From contig JAFUCJ010000010.1 of assembly GCA_017459705.1 (NCBI GenBank), positions 1-42,645 of the forward strand: 42,645 nucleotides of DNA, written 5' to 3'. The notes under the pieces are model-generated. The model did not search any database and was not told where the DNA came from. It was given only the letters and a program-made list of their open reading frames with translations. A program made the translations under genes and the position numbers. This stretch comes from Candidatus Saccharimonadota bacterium (lineage in GTDB: Bacteria > Patescibacteriota > Saccharimonadia > Saccharimonadales > Saccharimonadaceae). Below, piece by piece: positions 23,679 to 32,562 of this stretch; within the stretch, counting starts at the first letter, position 1; every line of letters starts with the position of its first letter.

Positions 23679-25292
23679 ATATCCCATCCCCATATCCGGA
23701 GTAGCCGGCTTCTCCTCTGGGATTTCGCAGATAAGCGCACCCATCGTAATCGCCGTCGCCGCAATCGACGTAGCGTTCTTGACCGCTTCCATCGTTACTT
23801 TCGCTGGATCAATCACACCGGCTTTTTTCAAGTCGACAAGACCTTTCTCCGGCATCATCACATTTACGCCATATCCAGGTTTCGTACATCCCTCAACCTC
23901 AGCAAGCAGAGCTTGTGCGTTAAGACCCGCGTTCTCCATAATATGCACAAATGGTGCCTTCAAGGCATTTTTTACGATTCTCGCACCAGCGTCCGCATCG
24001 TCAAGTTTTGTCGCCAGGTTCACTAGCGTTACACCGCCGCCAGTCACGATGCCCTCAGCCAGCGCCGCCTTAGTGGCTGCCACCGCATCATCCACCCTGA
24101 ACTTCTTCTCGTCGATTTCAGTTTCCGTCGCGCCACCCACCTTAATTACTGCGACCTTACCAGAAAGCGCCGCCGCACGTTTTTCTAATTCTTCACGCTC
24201 GTAATCGCTCTTTGACATTTTGGCCTGCGCGTTTATCAGTTCAATTCTTGCCGCTACTGCCGCCGTCGCGCCAGCACCCTTGATAATCGTCGTCGTGTCC
24301 TTTTCAGCAATTACCTTTCCGCAAGAACCGAGTACTTCCATCCCCACTTCTTCCAATTTCAGCCCTTTATCCGCCGAAACAACCGTTGCATCAGTTAGTA
24401 TCGCAATATCTTCCATGATTTCCTTGCGGCGTTCGCCAAATGACGGAGCTTTCAATACCAACGAATTAAATACACCTTTCAGCTTGTTGAGCACGAGCAG
24501 CGACAGCGCCTCTCCTTCCACTTCTTCAGCAATAATCACCAAATCTTTCCGCCCAGCCTGTGCACACTTTTCGAGCAGTGGCAAAATCTCATTCGCCGCC
24601 GAAATCTTCTTATCGGTCACCAGCACCAATGGCTTCTCAAATACCGCTTCCTGACGGTTCACATCAGTCACAAAGAACGCCGATGCATATCCCTTATCAT
24701 ACGAGAACCCTTCGACAATTTCTTGCTCCATTTCTAAACCTTGTCCCGCCTCGACGGTCACCACACCATCTTTGCCAATCTTCGAAATCACCTCCGCGAT
24801 CAGCTTTCCTATCTCAGCGTCGCCTGCCGAAATAGTAGCCACCTCAGCTACCTTAGCTGAATCCCCCTCAATCTTCTCTGCTGATTTCGAGATTTCTGCC
24901 ACAATGTCCGCCCCGGCTTTCTCTATGCCACGACGTAACTCCATCGGATTCACCCCCGCCGCAATCAATTTATTCGCTTCCGACAGTATATTATACGTCA
25001 ACACCGTAACAGTTGTCGTACCATCCCCGGCCGCTTTGTTTAATTTCTGTGCCGCGGTTTTAATCAATTTTGCGCCCACTGCTTCACCGAGTTGCTCATC
25101 TTTATTCGGCAACTCCACCGCTTCGGCCACCGTTACGCCATCATGCGTGATGACTGGCGCACCATATTCTTTCTCTATAATTACGTTCTTGCCTTTCGGC
25201 CCAAATGTCACTTTCACCGCATCGTACAATTGCTTTGCACCAGATAGTACCTTCTCGCGTGCTTCTGACTCATAATAAATCTTCTTTGCCAT
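23676..25292 (-). CDS. groEL: Chaperonin GroEL (Hsp60)
   Basis: 538 residues, close to the usual 540-548. ATP-dependent protein-folding ring. Visible hallmarks: VTFGPKGKNV and TITHDGVT-type nucleotide motifs (about 28-57), GDGTTTVTVL (about 89-98), VEGFSYDKGYAS and AALAEGIVTGGGVTL, ending in the short GMGY tail. AAGGAG lies seven bases before the ATG. It follows groES by 111 bases. That gap holds the DnaA-box-like array, so the two are probably co-transcribed from the CIRCE promoter, possibly with extra control in the gap. Confidence 0.98.
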   Translation of the reverse strand: MAKKIYYESEAREKVLSGAKQLYDAVKVTFGPKGKNVIIEKEYGAPVITHDGVTVAEAVELPNKDEQLGEAVGAKLIKTAAQKLNKAAGDGTTTVTVLTYNILSEANKLIAAGVNPMELRRGIEKAGADIVAEISKSAEKIEGDSAKVAEVATISAGDAEIGKLIAEVISKIGKDGVVTVEAGQGLEMEQEIVEGFSYDKGYASAFFVTDVNRQEAVFEKPLVLVTDKKISAANEILPLLEKCAQAGRKDLVIIAEEVEGEALSLLVLNKLKGVFNSLVLKAPSFGERRKEIMEDIAILTDATVVSADKGLKLEEVGMEVLGSCGKVIAEKDTTTIIKGAGATAAVAARIELINAQAKMSKSDYEREELEKRAAALSGKVAVIKVGGATETEIDEKKFRVDDAVAATKAALAEGIVTGGGVTLVNLATKLDDADAGARIVKNALKAPFVHIMENAGLNAQALLAEVEGCTKPGYGVNVMMPEKGLVDLKKAGVIDPAKVTMEAVKNATSIAATAITMGALICEIPEEKPATPDMGMGY

Positions 25293-25309
25293 ATTTCTCC
25301 TTTTTTAAT

Positions 25310-25394
25310 TTATCCACACATTATCCACATTTTGTGCGTATTTTGCACAAGTTTTCCACCACTTATTCACAAGGTTTTCCACAACTTTTCCACA
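25310..25394 (+). promoter_or_regulatory. Phased array of DnaA-box-like sequences between groES and groEL
   Basis: Seven 9-mers close to TTATCCACA on the plus strand: 25310 and 25321 (both perfect), 25341 (TTTTGCACA), 25352 (TTTTCCACC), 25363 (TTATTCACA), 25375 and 25386 (both TTTTCCACA). Start-to-start spacing is 11, 20, 11, 11, 12 and 11 bases, about one or two helical turns, so all boxes face the same side. This fits a DnaA-binding site: origin, titration site or transcriptional control. Confidence 0.65.
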
Positions 25395-25403
25395 GGATAA
25401 CCC

Positions 25404-25658
25404 CTATAAAGTAGCCAGTATATCTTCCTCTTTCAGCACGATATAACTTTTGTCGTCAATCTTGATTTCCGTCGTCGAATATTCCTTATAGACTATCTTA
25501 TCCCCCGCCTTCACTTCCTTTACTTCTGGACCGACCGATTCAATCACCGCATATGCTGGCTTTTCTTTCGCTTCTCCAAGCAAAATCCCCGAAGCTGTTT
25601 TTTCAAGCGGCTTTTCTACTACGGCCACAACTCTGTCCTTTAATGGTTTAAGTGCCAT
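25404..25658 (-). CDS. groES: Co-chaperonin GroES (Hsp10)
   Basis: 84 residues, slightly shorter than the usual 95, mainly through short loops. LKPLKDRVVAV opens the fold; TASGILL marks the mobile loop that docks on GroEL, and GDKIVYKEYSTTEI follows. AAAAGGAG precedes the ATG and TGC-TATAAT with the CIRCE operator precedes that, so expression should be heat-inducible through HrcA. Confidence 0.97.
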   Translation of the reverse strand: MALKPLKDRVVAVVEKPLEKTASGILLGEAKEKPAYAVIESVGPEVKEVKAGDKIVYKEYSTTEIKIDDKSYIVLKEEDILATL

Positions 25659-25683
25659 ATTTTTATAACTCCTTTTCTATCTC

Positions 25684-25711
25684 TATTATAGCACACTTTC
25701 TGGCACTTGCA
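25684..25711 (-). promoter_or_regulatory. groES promoter
   Basis: TTGCAA within the CIRCE spacer and TATAAT (extended, TGC before it) about 16 bases on, on the minus strand. HrcA at CIRCE would mask the -35 region, as at dnaJ. Confidence 0.7.
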
Positions 25712-25726
25712 AGCACCGAGTGCTAA
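25700..25726. promoter_or_regulatory. CIRCE operator (HrcA site) of groESL
   Basis: CTGGCACTT, 9 bases, GAGTGCTAA: the right arm is perfect and the left arm differs at three positions. It overlaps the stop codon of the upstream TetR-like gene. Confidence 0.88.
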
Positions 25727-26316
25727 TAATCCGCGCTTTTCTGCCTCAGCATCGGTCTCAATCTCTGCCGCGCCGTATCAGTCAAATACATAATATCACT
25801 CAGTACTTCTTCCATCTCTTCGTCCTTAAACCCTCCCTCACCCCAATAATCAATCATTTCTATTATCTCGCTCACATATATCCTCAGTATTTTCTCTGAG
25901 TTTTTCGGCAACCCCATTCTGCCATCCAACTTCGGCACCACCTCTGTTATCATTTTGTTTAAGATGTTCCTATTTCCGCTTTTCCGCATCATTTGAAAAC
26001 GATTTTCATATTGCATAATAAAAAGCAACATATCTATATAGATCGTCCTCAGCCTCACCCCTTCTTTTCGGAGCAGACGTCGCGCCCGCCTCCGATATTT
26101 CCCCAGCATAAACCTCTCGTAATCCGGAATAATCTCCCCAAGACGTCTATGGTGATGATATACCGTCGATCTCGACACTCCTATCTTTTTCGCCACTGCA
26201 CCCATGCTTATGTAGTTGTCTTCTTCAAAAAAAACGCTCAAAATCGCGTCCTCAGTCTTACGAAATCTTTTATTTCTCATCCTCTTTTCGGTTATTCCGG
26301 GATGATATTTGCCCAC
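25723..26316 (-). CDS. TetR-like transcriptional regulator
   Basis: 197 residues from a GTG start with GGGAGG eight bases upstream. Residues about 22-60 form a helix-turn-helix of TetR type (ILSVFFEEDNYISMGAVAKKIGV then SRSTVYHHHRRL). The C-terminal helical part would bind a ligand or dimerise. It stops right at the groES CIRCE operator. A TATAAT lies about 50 bases upstream of the start. It is not HrcA; the target is unknown and the groESL neighbourhood may be coincidental. Confidence 0.75.
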   Translation of the reverse strand: MGKYHPGITEKRMRNKRFRKTEDAILSVFFEEDNYISMGAVAKKIGVSRSTVYHHHRRLGEIIPDYERFMLGKYRRRARRLLRKEGVRLRTIYIDMLLFIMQYENRFQMMRKSGNRNILNKMITEVVPKLDGRMGLPKNSEKILRIYVSEIIEMIDYWGEGGFKDEEMEEVLSDIMYLTDTARQRLRPMLRQKSADY

Positions 26317-26427
26317 GTTGTGCCTCCCAATCTATTACGTATTATTAGTATATTCTTATTATAACATACCCCACACCATTGCCATTCAATCAAACTTACC
26401 CCCATCGCGCCATCTCAAACCCACTTC

Positions 26428-27000
26428 CTAGAAACGCACAATCATCATACTCTGGAACGCAGACTTTTCCACAGTTTTTCCACACGCCCACTCATCCACC
26501 GCTCTCTTCACCCCCGGAAGCGCCAGATTGTTATAGTCGTGTATTATCATCACACTGCCACCCACCATCCTCGGCCCCACCAGCTTCAAAGAATCCCTTA
26601 TCGACTCATAAAAATCCCCATCAAGAAACGAAAAAGCAATTCTGTCCGGCATATCCTCATCTGTCAAATCAGAGAACCAGGCCTTCTTGATGACCGGCAC
26701 CCTTAGCCCTGCCCGAAGAAACCTCTCTTTCACCTCTCTTTTCGTCACAGAAAGCTCTCCGCCCTTGAAGTCTTCCCCTAATGCAGATACGTCTTCCACG
26801 CTTTTCTCCGGTAACCCCTCAAACGAATCGTAAATATACAGCCGCTTATCGCCCGGCAAAATCCCCGCCACCAACAACGCTGTATCTCCCTTATAGCACC
26901 CCATTTCCACAAAATCCCCCGGCCGCGCAAGACACTCCCGCGCGACCTCCAATATCTTCTCCGTTTCCGGCTGACTTACTTGATCATTACGCCACGTCAT
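26428..27000 (-). CDS. TylF/MycF-type SAM-dependent O-methyltransferase
   Basis: 190 residues. FVEMGCYKGDTALLVA (SAM-binding loop, about 30-45), YIYDSFEGLP (about 55-64), FSFLDGDFYESI (about 128-139) and SVMIIHDYN (about 153-161) match the metal-dependent macrocin-type O-methyltransferase family, which usually methylates sugars. Length is shorter than the usual 230-250. It could modify a surface glycan, but it lies apart from the glycan locus. No clear ribosome-binding site is seen; the start is preceded by the long GC-rich hairpin. Confidence 0.82.
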   Translation of the reverse strand: MTWRNDQVSQPETEKILEVARECLARPGDFVEMGCYKGDTALLVAGILPGDKRLYIYDSFEGLPEKSVEDVSALGEDFKGGELSVTKREVKERFLRAGLRVPVIKKAWFSDLTDEDMPDRIAFSFLDGDFYESIRDSLKLVGPRMVGGSVMIIHDYNNLALPGVKRAVDEWACGKTVEKSAFQSMMIVRF

Positions 27001-27013
27001 AAATTAATAGTCC

Positions 27014-27100
27014 GGGTGGGTGACGCCTGTGGAAGGGTTCCCGCGAAGCTCCCGACAGGGAGGACGTCGCGGGAAGGACAACAGGCGGCAGGACCCGCCC
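27014..27100. ncRNA. Long GC-rich hairpin (candidate structured RNA) between ackA and the methyltransferase
   Basis: An 87-nt symmetrical fold: 27014-27021 with 27093-27100 (8 bp), 27024-27030 with 27081-27087 (7 bp), 27038-27046 with 27067-27075 (9 bp) and 27049-27053 with 27058-27062 (5 bp), apical loop GACA. On the plus strand the internal loops are purine-rich (GGAAGGG opposite GGACA). It is far more GC-rich than its surroundings. It abuts the ackA stop codon. I match no known RNA family; it could instead be an ackA 3' UTR element or a repetitive hairpin. Confidence 0.5.
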
Positions 27101-28299
27101 TATTCTTTGTTATCTATGAGTTCCGAGGCCCTCTTGATCATATACGCCGCCTCATTGGTCGGAATAATATAAATCGGCTTCGACCCTTCTTCCGCCACAT
27201 TCGTATATCCTGCACCTTTATCCATCGTCGCATCATTCCGAATCTTAAAACCCATAAATTCAAGATGCGACATTACTGCCGTTCGTACCGGAATCGACCT
27301 TTCACCGATCGTCGCTGTAAATACGATCGCGTCCACGCCGCCCATCTTCGCGGCAAACTCGCCAATCTTTCCAGCCACGCCATCAATAAACATATTATAT
27401 GCCATCACCGCATCTTCGCGCCCTTCTTCTGCTCCAGCAATAATCTCACGCATATCGTTCGATCCAGCAAGCGCCACGAGCCCCGACTCTTTGTTCATCA
27501 CTTTTATCGCCTCAGCCGCGCCCAACTTTTCACCTAGTAGCGCGCCCACCGTCGGGTCAATCGACCCCGTTCTCGTCGATGACATTAACCCTTCAAGCGG
27601 AGTCTCTCCCATCGAAGTATAGGCCGGTTCACCGTCGATGAAACCAGTTGCCGAACACCCACTCCCCAGATGGCACACTATCGTCCGTTTTTCTAGCAAC
27701 CCCAATTCGCGAATCCGCCCCATCACATATCCATATGACGACCCATGTGCACCCCAACGTCCCAAATCAAACTCTTCTATCACTTCACGCGGCAAAGCAT
27801 ATGCCGCATCCTTTCGTGATTCCCGAGTTAGATATTCCGAATCGCTCATCGTCATCACCGGCACTCCCGGAAATGCCTCCAAAGCATTTTTTACCCCGCG
27901 CATCGCCCCCGGCACATGTAACGGATAAGTCACCTTCGCCTTTTCCAGCTCTGCAAAGGTCCCCTCGTCCACAATGTGATGCTTCGAGAAATACGTTCCT
28001 GCCGCCGGCGTTCGTACCAGTATTCCGTCTAGTGGATGCGCCTCGTTTATATACCCTTCCTTTTCCAGAATCGCTTTCGCCTCACGGAATGCGTCATTCA
28101 GTGAATCCCACTTTTTGTCCACCTCGTATTCCGTACCATCCTCTTTAGATACTGTACAGATATACTTCTTTTTTCCGTCACATTCCACCCCCTCAAAGTA
28201 CAGCGAGCAGACCTCGTCTTCGCCCTCGTATAGCGAAAACTTCTCACTCGATGACCCCGAATTTAGCACCAAGAAAATCTTTGTATTATTTGTTGCCAT
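27100..28299 (-). CDS. ackA: Acetate kinase
   Basis: 399 residues from ATG 28299. It interconverts acetyl phosphate plus ADP with acetate plus ATP, a substrate-level ATP source suiting a fermentative, reduced-genome cell. LVLNSGSSSEKFSLYEG at the N-terminus, CHLGSGCSATGF mid-protein and FTATIGERS near the C-terminus are family signatures. An upstream extension is open, but AAAAGGAG seven bases before ATG 28299 and the family N-terminus decide the start. TATAAT lies just upstream. No phosphotransacetylase is adjacent. Confidence 0.95.
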   Translation of the reverse strand: MATNNTKIFLVLNSGSSSEKFSLYEGEDEVCSLYFEGVECDGKKKYICTVSKEDGTEYEVDKKWDSLNDAFREAKAILEKEGYINEAHPLDGILVRTPAAGTYFSKHHIVDEGTFAELEKAKVTYPLHVPGAMRGVKNALEAFPGVPVMTMSDSEYLTRESRKDAAYALPREVIEEFDLGRWGAHGSSYGYVMGRIRELGLLEKRTIVCHLGSGCSATGFIDGEPAYTSMGETPLEGLMSSTRTGSIDPTVGALLGEKLGAAEAIKVMNKESGLVALAGSNDMREIIAGAEEGREDAVMAYNMFIDGVAGKIGEFAAKMGGVDAIVFTATIGERSIPVRTAVMSHLEFMGFKIRNDATMDKGAGYTNVAEEGSKPIYIIPTNEAAYMIKRASELIDNKE

Positions 28300-28403
28300 A
28301 AATAACTCCTTTTCCCTATTATACACTTTTTTCAAACATTTCGCATCAATTTCACCGAAAAGCACTTTGGGGCGGCAAAATCTTAAACGGAGGATTGATT
28401 TTA

Positions 28404-28432
28404 CCATACAGATATGCTAAGGTGATTATGTG
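28404..28432 (+). promoter_or_regulatory. Promoter before the 28-aa ORF
   Basis: TTGATT, 17 bases ending TGC, then TAAGGT (extended -10), about 46 bases before the small ORF. Confidence 0.4.
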
Positions 28433-28477
28433 GGGCTGCATTTTATTCGTCACGAGTGGCAAGGAGAAAGGAGGGTT

Positions 28478-28564
28478 ATGAAGAAAAAAGATTTTGAGAT
28501 AAGCCTATTCTTCGGTCTAATCAAGATTAAAAAATCTTCTCAGCGCAGAGCCGAGAAGAAATAA
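28478..28564 (+). CDS. 28-aa basic small protein with a strong ribosome-binding site
   Basis: The ATG is preceded by AAGGAGAAAGGAGGG, the best Shine-Dalgarno sequence in the window. The peptide starts MKKKDFEISLFFGLIKIKK and ends in a basic RR-A-EKK tail; it could form one amphipathic helix. A promoter-like site lies upstream. I recognise no family. It is either a real small protein or a leader peptide for the membrane-protein gene at 28680. Confidence 0.5.
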   Translation: MKKKDFEISLFFGLIKIKKSSQRRAEKK

Positions 28565-28599
28565 ATAACCTACTAATATTCTACCACCCACGAGCAAAA

Positions 28600-28658
28600 A
28601 TTGCAAGACCCTTTTCGGGCATCTTGTCACCCATTAGGGTCAGCAGCCCTACTGCAAT
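28600..28658 (+). promoter_or_regulatory. Possible alternative-pairing leader before the 28680 gene
   Basis: ATTGCA (28600-28605) can pair with TGCAAT (28653-28658). Inside, GGGTC (28637-28641) can pair with GACCC (28607-28611), or AGGG with CCCT (28647-28650), but not both. Such exclusive pairings are seen in regulatory leaders. Purely structural evidence. Confidence 0.25.
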
Positions 28659-28679
28659 ATCAACTTTAACCAAATCATT

Positions 28680-29411
28680 ATGAAAACAAGCATCAAAACG
28701 ACCATCAAAGAAAAATTTCACAAAGTAAAAAAGTTTTTCAAAGAAAACACAATATCGGCACTAACCGCAGTATTTTTAGGCGTTGCAACACTACTAGTAG
28801 CCTGGGCTGGCTGGATAGGATCACTACATGGTGGCAATCAGGCTGGCAATTACACCAAAAGCAACAATTTAGCCGCCGAAGGCAACGCTGAATACAATGT
28901 AGCAACACAAGTATACATATCCGATTTATTCACCTGGAACACTCTTGTTAACTTACAAGTCGACAAACAGTCCGCCAAGGATAGAGGCGACACAGCCGAA
29001 GCTAAAACAATTGAAACCAAGATGGAAAAAATCAAACAAAATAATTGTTCACTCAAACTCCTAGAAGCAATCAACAATTTAGACACTAGCAAAAAATGGA
29101 CCTCGCCCTTCGAGGACGAAGAGTTTACCAAGGGTTATTTTGAAGAAGCCCAAAAGTTACTAGACGAATCACAGAAAGCCATGGCAGAGGGCGATATCGA
29201 CAACTTACGCGGCGACTCATACCAACTGGTTTCCGTACTATATTCCCTTGTCCTATTTTTGCTAGGCATCATTGGAGTACTTAATGATTATCAAAGCCGC
29301 AAAGCATTACTCGTATTCTCAGTATGCCTATTATGCGTTGCGATTATCTACATGCTCACGATACCAATGCCCACGGGTTTTGAAATCTCCAAGTTCTTCG
29401 ACCATGGATAG
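28680..29411 (+). CDS. Membrane protein of unknown function
   Basis: 243 residues. A basic N-terminus, one membrane helix (about 28-50), a charged, Lys/Glu-rich extramembrane region (about 55-175) with coiled-coil character, and two closely spaced C-terminal helices (about 181-200 and 205-228). No Shine-Dalgarno sequence precedes the ATG. Codon use is more A-rich than in the neighbouring minus-strand genes, which may hint at different origin. I do not recognise the family. Confidence 0.7.
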   Translation: MKTSIKTTIKEKFHKVKKFFKENTISALTAVFLGVATLLVAWAGWIGSLHGGNQAGNYTKSNNLAAEGNAEYNVATQVYISDLFTWNTLVNLQVDKQSAKDRGDTAEAKTIETKMEKIKQNNCSLKLLEAINNLDTSKKWTSPFEDEEFTKGYFEEAQKLLDESQKAMAEGDIDNLRGDSYQLVSVLYSLVLFLLGIIGVLNDYQSRKALLVFSVCLLCVAIIYMLTIPMPTGFEISKFFDHG

Positions 29412-29413
29412 AT

Positions 29414-29508
29414 AAGCCCGCCGGCAGCTCAAGCCCACCAACTCAAGCCTATCAGTTCAGACCCACCAGCTCAGACCCACCAATTCAAGCCCGCTGACTC
29501 AAACATTC
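29414..29508. repeat. 14-bp degenerate tandem repeat
   Basis: Five consecutive units of the pattern A-R-R-C-C-Y-R-Y-Y-R-R-Y-T-C (starts 29431, 29445, 29459, 29473, 29487), preceded by a 17-bp degenerate unit and trailed by a partial one. It fills the gap between the membrane-protein stop and the convergent uvrA stop. The period is not a multiple of three and no ORF uses it. Confidence 0.75.
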
Positions 29509-32459
29509 TACTGTTTTAAATATTCTTTCAGATACTCCCCAGTCGGCGTATCTGCCCGCTTTGCCAGCTCCTCCGGCGTACCCTCTGCACATACCAACCC
29601 CCCATGTAATCCCCCCTCCGGTCCCATGTCTATCACCCAATCCGCCGATTTTATCACATGTAAATTATGTTCAATAATTACCATCGAATTTCCACCATCC
29701 ACCAATCGATTTAGAATCGCAAGCAACCTCTTTACATCGTCTGTATGAAGCCCCGTAGTTGGCTCATCTAGGATATACAAAGTCTTACCGGTAGAACGCC
29801 GCGCTAGCTCCGTCGCGAGTTTTATCCTCTGCGCCTCTCCACCCGAGAAAGTCGTCGCCGGCTGCCCCAAGCGAATATATCCCAGCCCCACCTCCTGTAT
29901 AGTGCGCAATTTTGGGGCAATCGACGGTATATTTGCAAAAAACTCCACCGCCTCGTCAATCGTCATGTCCAGTACTTCCGAGATGTCTTTACCCTTGTAT
30001 TTGATTTCCAACGCCTCACGGTTATATCGTTTCCCGTGGCACGCCGGACAGGTTACATACACATCCGGCAAAAAGTGCATTTCAATCTTGTTTACGCCAT
30101 CCCCCTGACAATGTTCGCATCGACCACCTTTTACGTTAAACGAAAATCTCCCAGCCTTATATCCTCGCACCTCCGCTTCCGGTTGTGCCGCAAAAAGCTC
30201 GCGTATCTGGTTAAACACTCCGGTATACGTAGCTGGATTCGACCTAGGCGTCCGCCCAATCGGCGACTGATCGATGACAATTGCTTTATTTATCAGCTCA
30301 ATTCCCTCGATTTTATCATGTATCCCACTCACCGTCTGCGCCCTATGGAGCCGCGCCAAAAGTTCATTCGCGAGAATCCCATTTACTAGCGTCGATTTTC
30401 CCGATCCACTCACCCCCGACACCACCGTCATCACTCCCAGCGGAAATCTTACATTTATATTTTTCAAGTTATTCTCACGCGCTCCCCGTACGATTAATTC
30501 ATGTCCTTTACGCACTTTGCGCCGTTTCTTAGGTACCGGAATCGTCTCTGCACCAGAAAGGTATCGCCCCGTCACCGAATCCGGGTTCGCCGCAACTTCC
30601 GCTGGTGTACCGCATGCCACCAACTCCCCCCCACGCGATCCTGCCCCCGGTCCAATATCCACGATGTAATCTGACGCCCACATCGTATCCTCATCATGTT
30701 CCACCACGAGTACCGTATTGTGGAGATCACGCAAATGCTTCAGAGTGGCAATCAATTTATCATTATCGCGTTGGTGTAGCCCAATTGACGGCTCGTCTAG
30801 TACATATAGCACCCCAGTCAGCCCCGACCCAATCTGCGTCGCGAGCCTTATTCGCTGCGCTTCCCCACCCGAAAGCGTATTTGCCGCTCGCCCAAGCTCC
30901 ATATATCCAAGCCCCACATCCTTCATAAACCTCACTCGCTCACGAATTTCTTTCAAAATCGGCGCCGCAATCATCATCTCGGACTCCGTAAAGCCGAGAT
31001 CTTGCGACAGCACTTCGAGCGTCGCATCCACGTCCAAGTTGCACATATCCACAATGTTGAGATCATGCACCGTCACCGCTAGCACCGCAGGCTTCAACCT
31101 CGCCCCATGGCAAGTCTGACATTCGCGCACTCGCATAAATCTCTCGATGTCATGTTTGGTGAACTCGGAAGTTTTCGGATCATTATAACGCCGCTCCAAC
31201 GTCGGTATCACCCCCTCATATGTCGTCTCGTACACCGTTCCATCCGCGAAGCGCCCACTCCCGCTTATTTTCATCTCGTACTTTTCCGCACCAGTACCAT
31301 ACAAAATCAAATGTTTAATTTCTTCGGAAAGTTCCCCTATTGGCGTATAGATATTAAATCCATGCTTTGCCCCCACCGCCGCAAGCCTTTTGAGCCACCA
31401 CGAATCTTGCTGGACTCTATTGAACGGCCTAATCCCGCCCTCTGCAATCGTGAGATTGTTATTTAATACCAACGCAGGATCTACCACCATCTTACTCCCG
31501 AGCCCCGTACAGTCCGGGCACGCCCCCTCAGGAGCATTGAACGAAAATAACCTTGGGCTTAGCTCCGGTATCAACTCATCTGGATGGTCCGGACAGGCAT
31601 ATCTCTGCGAGTATGTTAGTACTTCCGTATTTTCCGACCCAATACTTGCTTCCCCCACTGCTGTCGTATGGTCGTTAATTTTTAGTAGCATCATGATACC
31701 CTGACCGAGTTCCAGAGCCTGTTCACACGAACCGCTAATTCTCGTGAGTAGTTCTGGACTCAATACAAATCTATCCACCACAATTTCAATATTGTGTCTT
31801 TCATTCTTGTTGAGCTCCGGAAATTCATCTAGTGCGTAAATGATTCCATCCACCCGTACTCGCGAAAAGCCTTTGGCTGAATATTGGTCCGGTATATGGG
31901 CAAACTCACCTTTTTTCGACGACACTATCGGTGCAAGCAGCATACACTTGCTCCCAAGTGGCAGCTTCATCACTTCGTTCACGATATCCTCCACGCTGCG
32001 ACGACTTACCGGTTTATGACAAATCGGACAATGTGGCACCCCTACCCGCGCAAAAAGTAAGCGCAAGTAATCATACACTTCCGTTACCGTCGCAACCGTC
32101 GAACGTGGATTTCGTGACGTTGACTTCTGATCAATCGATATCGCCGGAGAAAGCCCCGTAATCGAGTCCACATCTGGCTTGTCCATCACCCCGAGAAACA
32201 TCCGAGCGTACGACGATAATGATTCCACATACCGCCTTTGCCCTTCGGCATAGATTGTATCAAACGCAAGCGACGACTTCCCCGAGCCGGATAGTCCGGT
32301 GATAATCACCAGCTTATCCCGTGGAATATCTACGTTCAAATCTTTCAAATTATTTTGCCGCGCCCCCCGCACCCGTATCACATTCTCGGAACCAAAAACC
32401 TCCACCCCCTCCCCCAACTTTTTCTCAATCTCCTCTATTTTTTTGTCCTCATCATCCAT
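29508..32459 (-). CDS. uvrA: Excinuclease ABC subunit A
   Basis: 983 residues from ATG 32459. The damage-recognition ATPase of nucleotide excision repair. Two ABC modules are visible: Walker [10 protein letters not shown] and GVSGSGKST, signatures [11 protein letters not shown] and [10 protein letters not shown], and Walker B stretches LYVLDEPS and LYILDEPT. Zinc modules CPICHKP, CPDC and CEHC/CPAC are present. Length is slightly above the usual 940. The frame opens at ATG 32471, but that ATG lies in a GAGG ribosome-binding context for ATG 32459, which is preferred. TATAAT stands at 32491-32486. No uvrB or uvrC is in the window. Confidence 0.97.
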   Translation of the reverse strand: MDDEDKKIEEIEKKLGEGVEVFGSENVIRVRGARQNNLKDLNVDIPRDKLVIITGLSGSGKSSLAFDTIYAEGQRRYVESLSSYARMFLGVMDKPDVDSITGLSPAISIDQKSTSRNPRSTVATVTEVYDYLRLLFARVGVPHCPICHKPVSRRSVEDIVNEVMKLPLGSKCMLLAPIVSSKKGEFAHIPDQYSAKGFSRVRVDGIIYALDEFPELNKNERHNIEIVVDRFVLSPELLTRISGSCEQALELGQGIMMLLKINDHTTAVGEASIGSENTEVLTYSQRYACPDHPDELIPELSPRLFSFNAPEGACPDCTGLGSKMVVDPALVLNNNLTIAEGGIRPFNRVQQDSWWLKRLAAVGAKHGFNIYTPIGELSEEIKHLILYGTGAEKYEMKISGSGRFADGTVYETTYEGVIPTLERRYNDPKTSEFTKHDIERFMRVRECQTCHGARLKPAVLAVTVHDLNIVDMCNLDVDATLEVLSQDLGFTESEMMIAAPILKEIRERVRFMKDVGLGYMELGRAANTLSGGEAQRIRLATQIGSGLTGVLYVLDEPSIGLHQRDNDKLIATLKHLRDLHNTVLVVEHDEDTMWASDYIVDIGPGAGSRGGELVACGTPAEVAANPDSVTGRYLSGAETIPVPKKRRKVRKGHELIVRGARENNLKNINVRFPLGVMTVVSGVSGSGKSTLVNGILANELLARLHRAQTVSGIHDKIEGIELINKAIVIDQSPIGRTPRSNPATYTGVFNQIRELFAAQPEAEVRGYKAGRFSFNVKGGRCEHCQGDGVNKIEMHFLPDVYVTCPACHGKRYNREALEIKYKGKDISEVLDMTIDEAVEFFANIPSIAPKLRTIQEVGLGYIRLGQPATTFSGGEAQRIKLATELARRSTGKTLYILDEPTTGLHTDDVKRLLAILNRLVDGGNSMVIIEHNLHVIKSADWVIDMGPEGGLHGGLVCAEGTPEELAKRADTPTGEYLKEYLKQ

Positions 32460-32485
32460 GACATGCCTCATTTCACTAAACCTAC

Positions 32486-32491
32486 ATTATA
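32486..32491 (-). promoter_or_regulatory. -10 box of uvrA promoter
   Basis: TATAAT on the minus strand about 26 bases before the preferred uvrA ATG, giving a short leader with GAGG. Confidence 0.5.
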
Positions 32492-32550
32492 CCAAAAAAC
32501 TTCAGTTTTGTCCAATTCAATACACCGTCCCCGCCACTATTTTTTTGTGC

Positions 32551-32556
32551 TATAAT
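32551..32556 (+). promoter_or_regulatory. -10 box of leaderless promoter (GtrA-like gene)
   Basis: GTGC-TATAAT, 6 nt (TATCTT), ATG at 32563. Confidence 0.65.
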
Positions 32557-32562
32557 TATCTT

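Noticed and set aside
27014-27100. Signal recognition particle RNA
   Set aside because: A GGAAGG motif is present but not as the capped SRP domain IV loop, and the flanking conserved loop bases are missing.
28300-28407. N-terminal extension of acetate kinase
   Set aside because: It would translate the promoter and ribosome-binding site; family members start at the residues following ATG 28299.
29414-29508. CRISPR array
   Set aside because: The units are only 14 bp, contiguous without spacers and degenerate; no cas genes are present.
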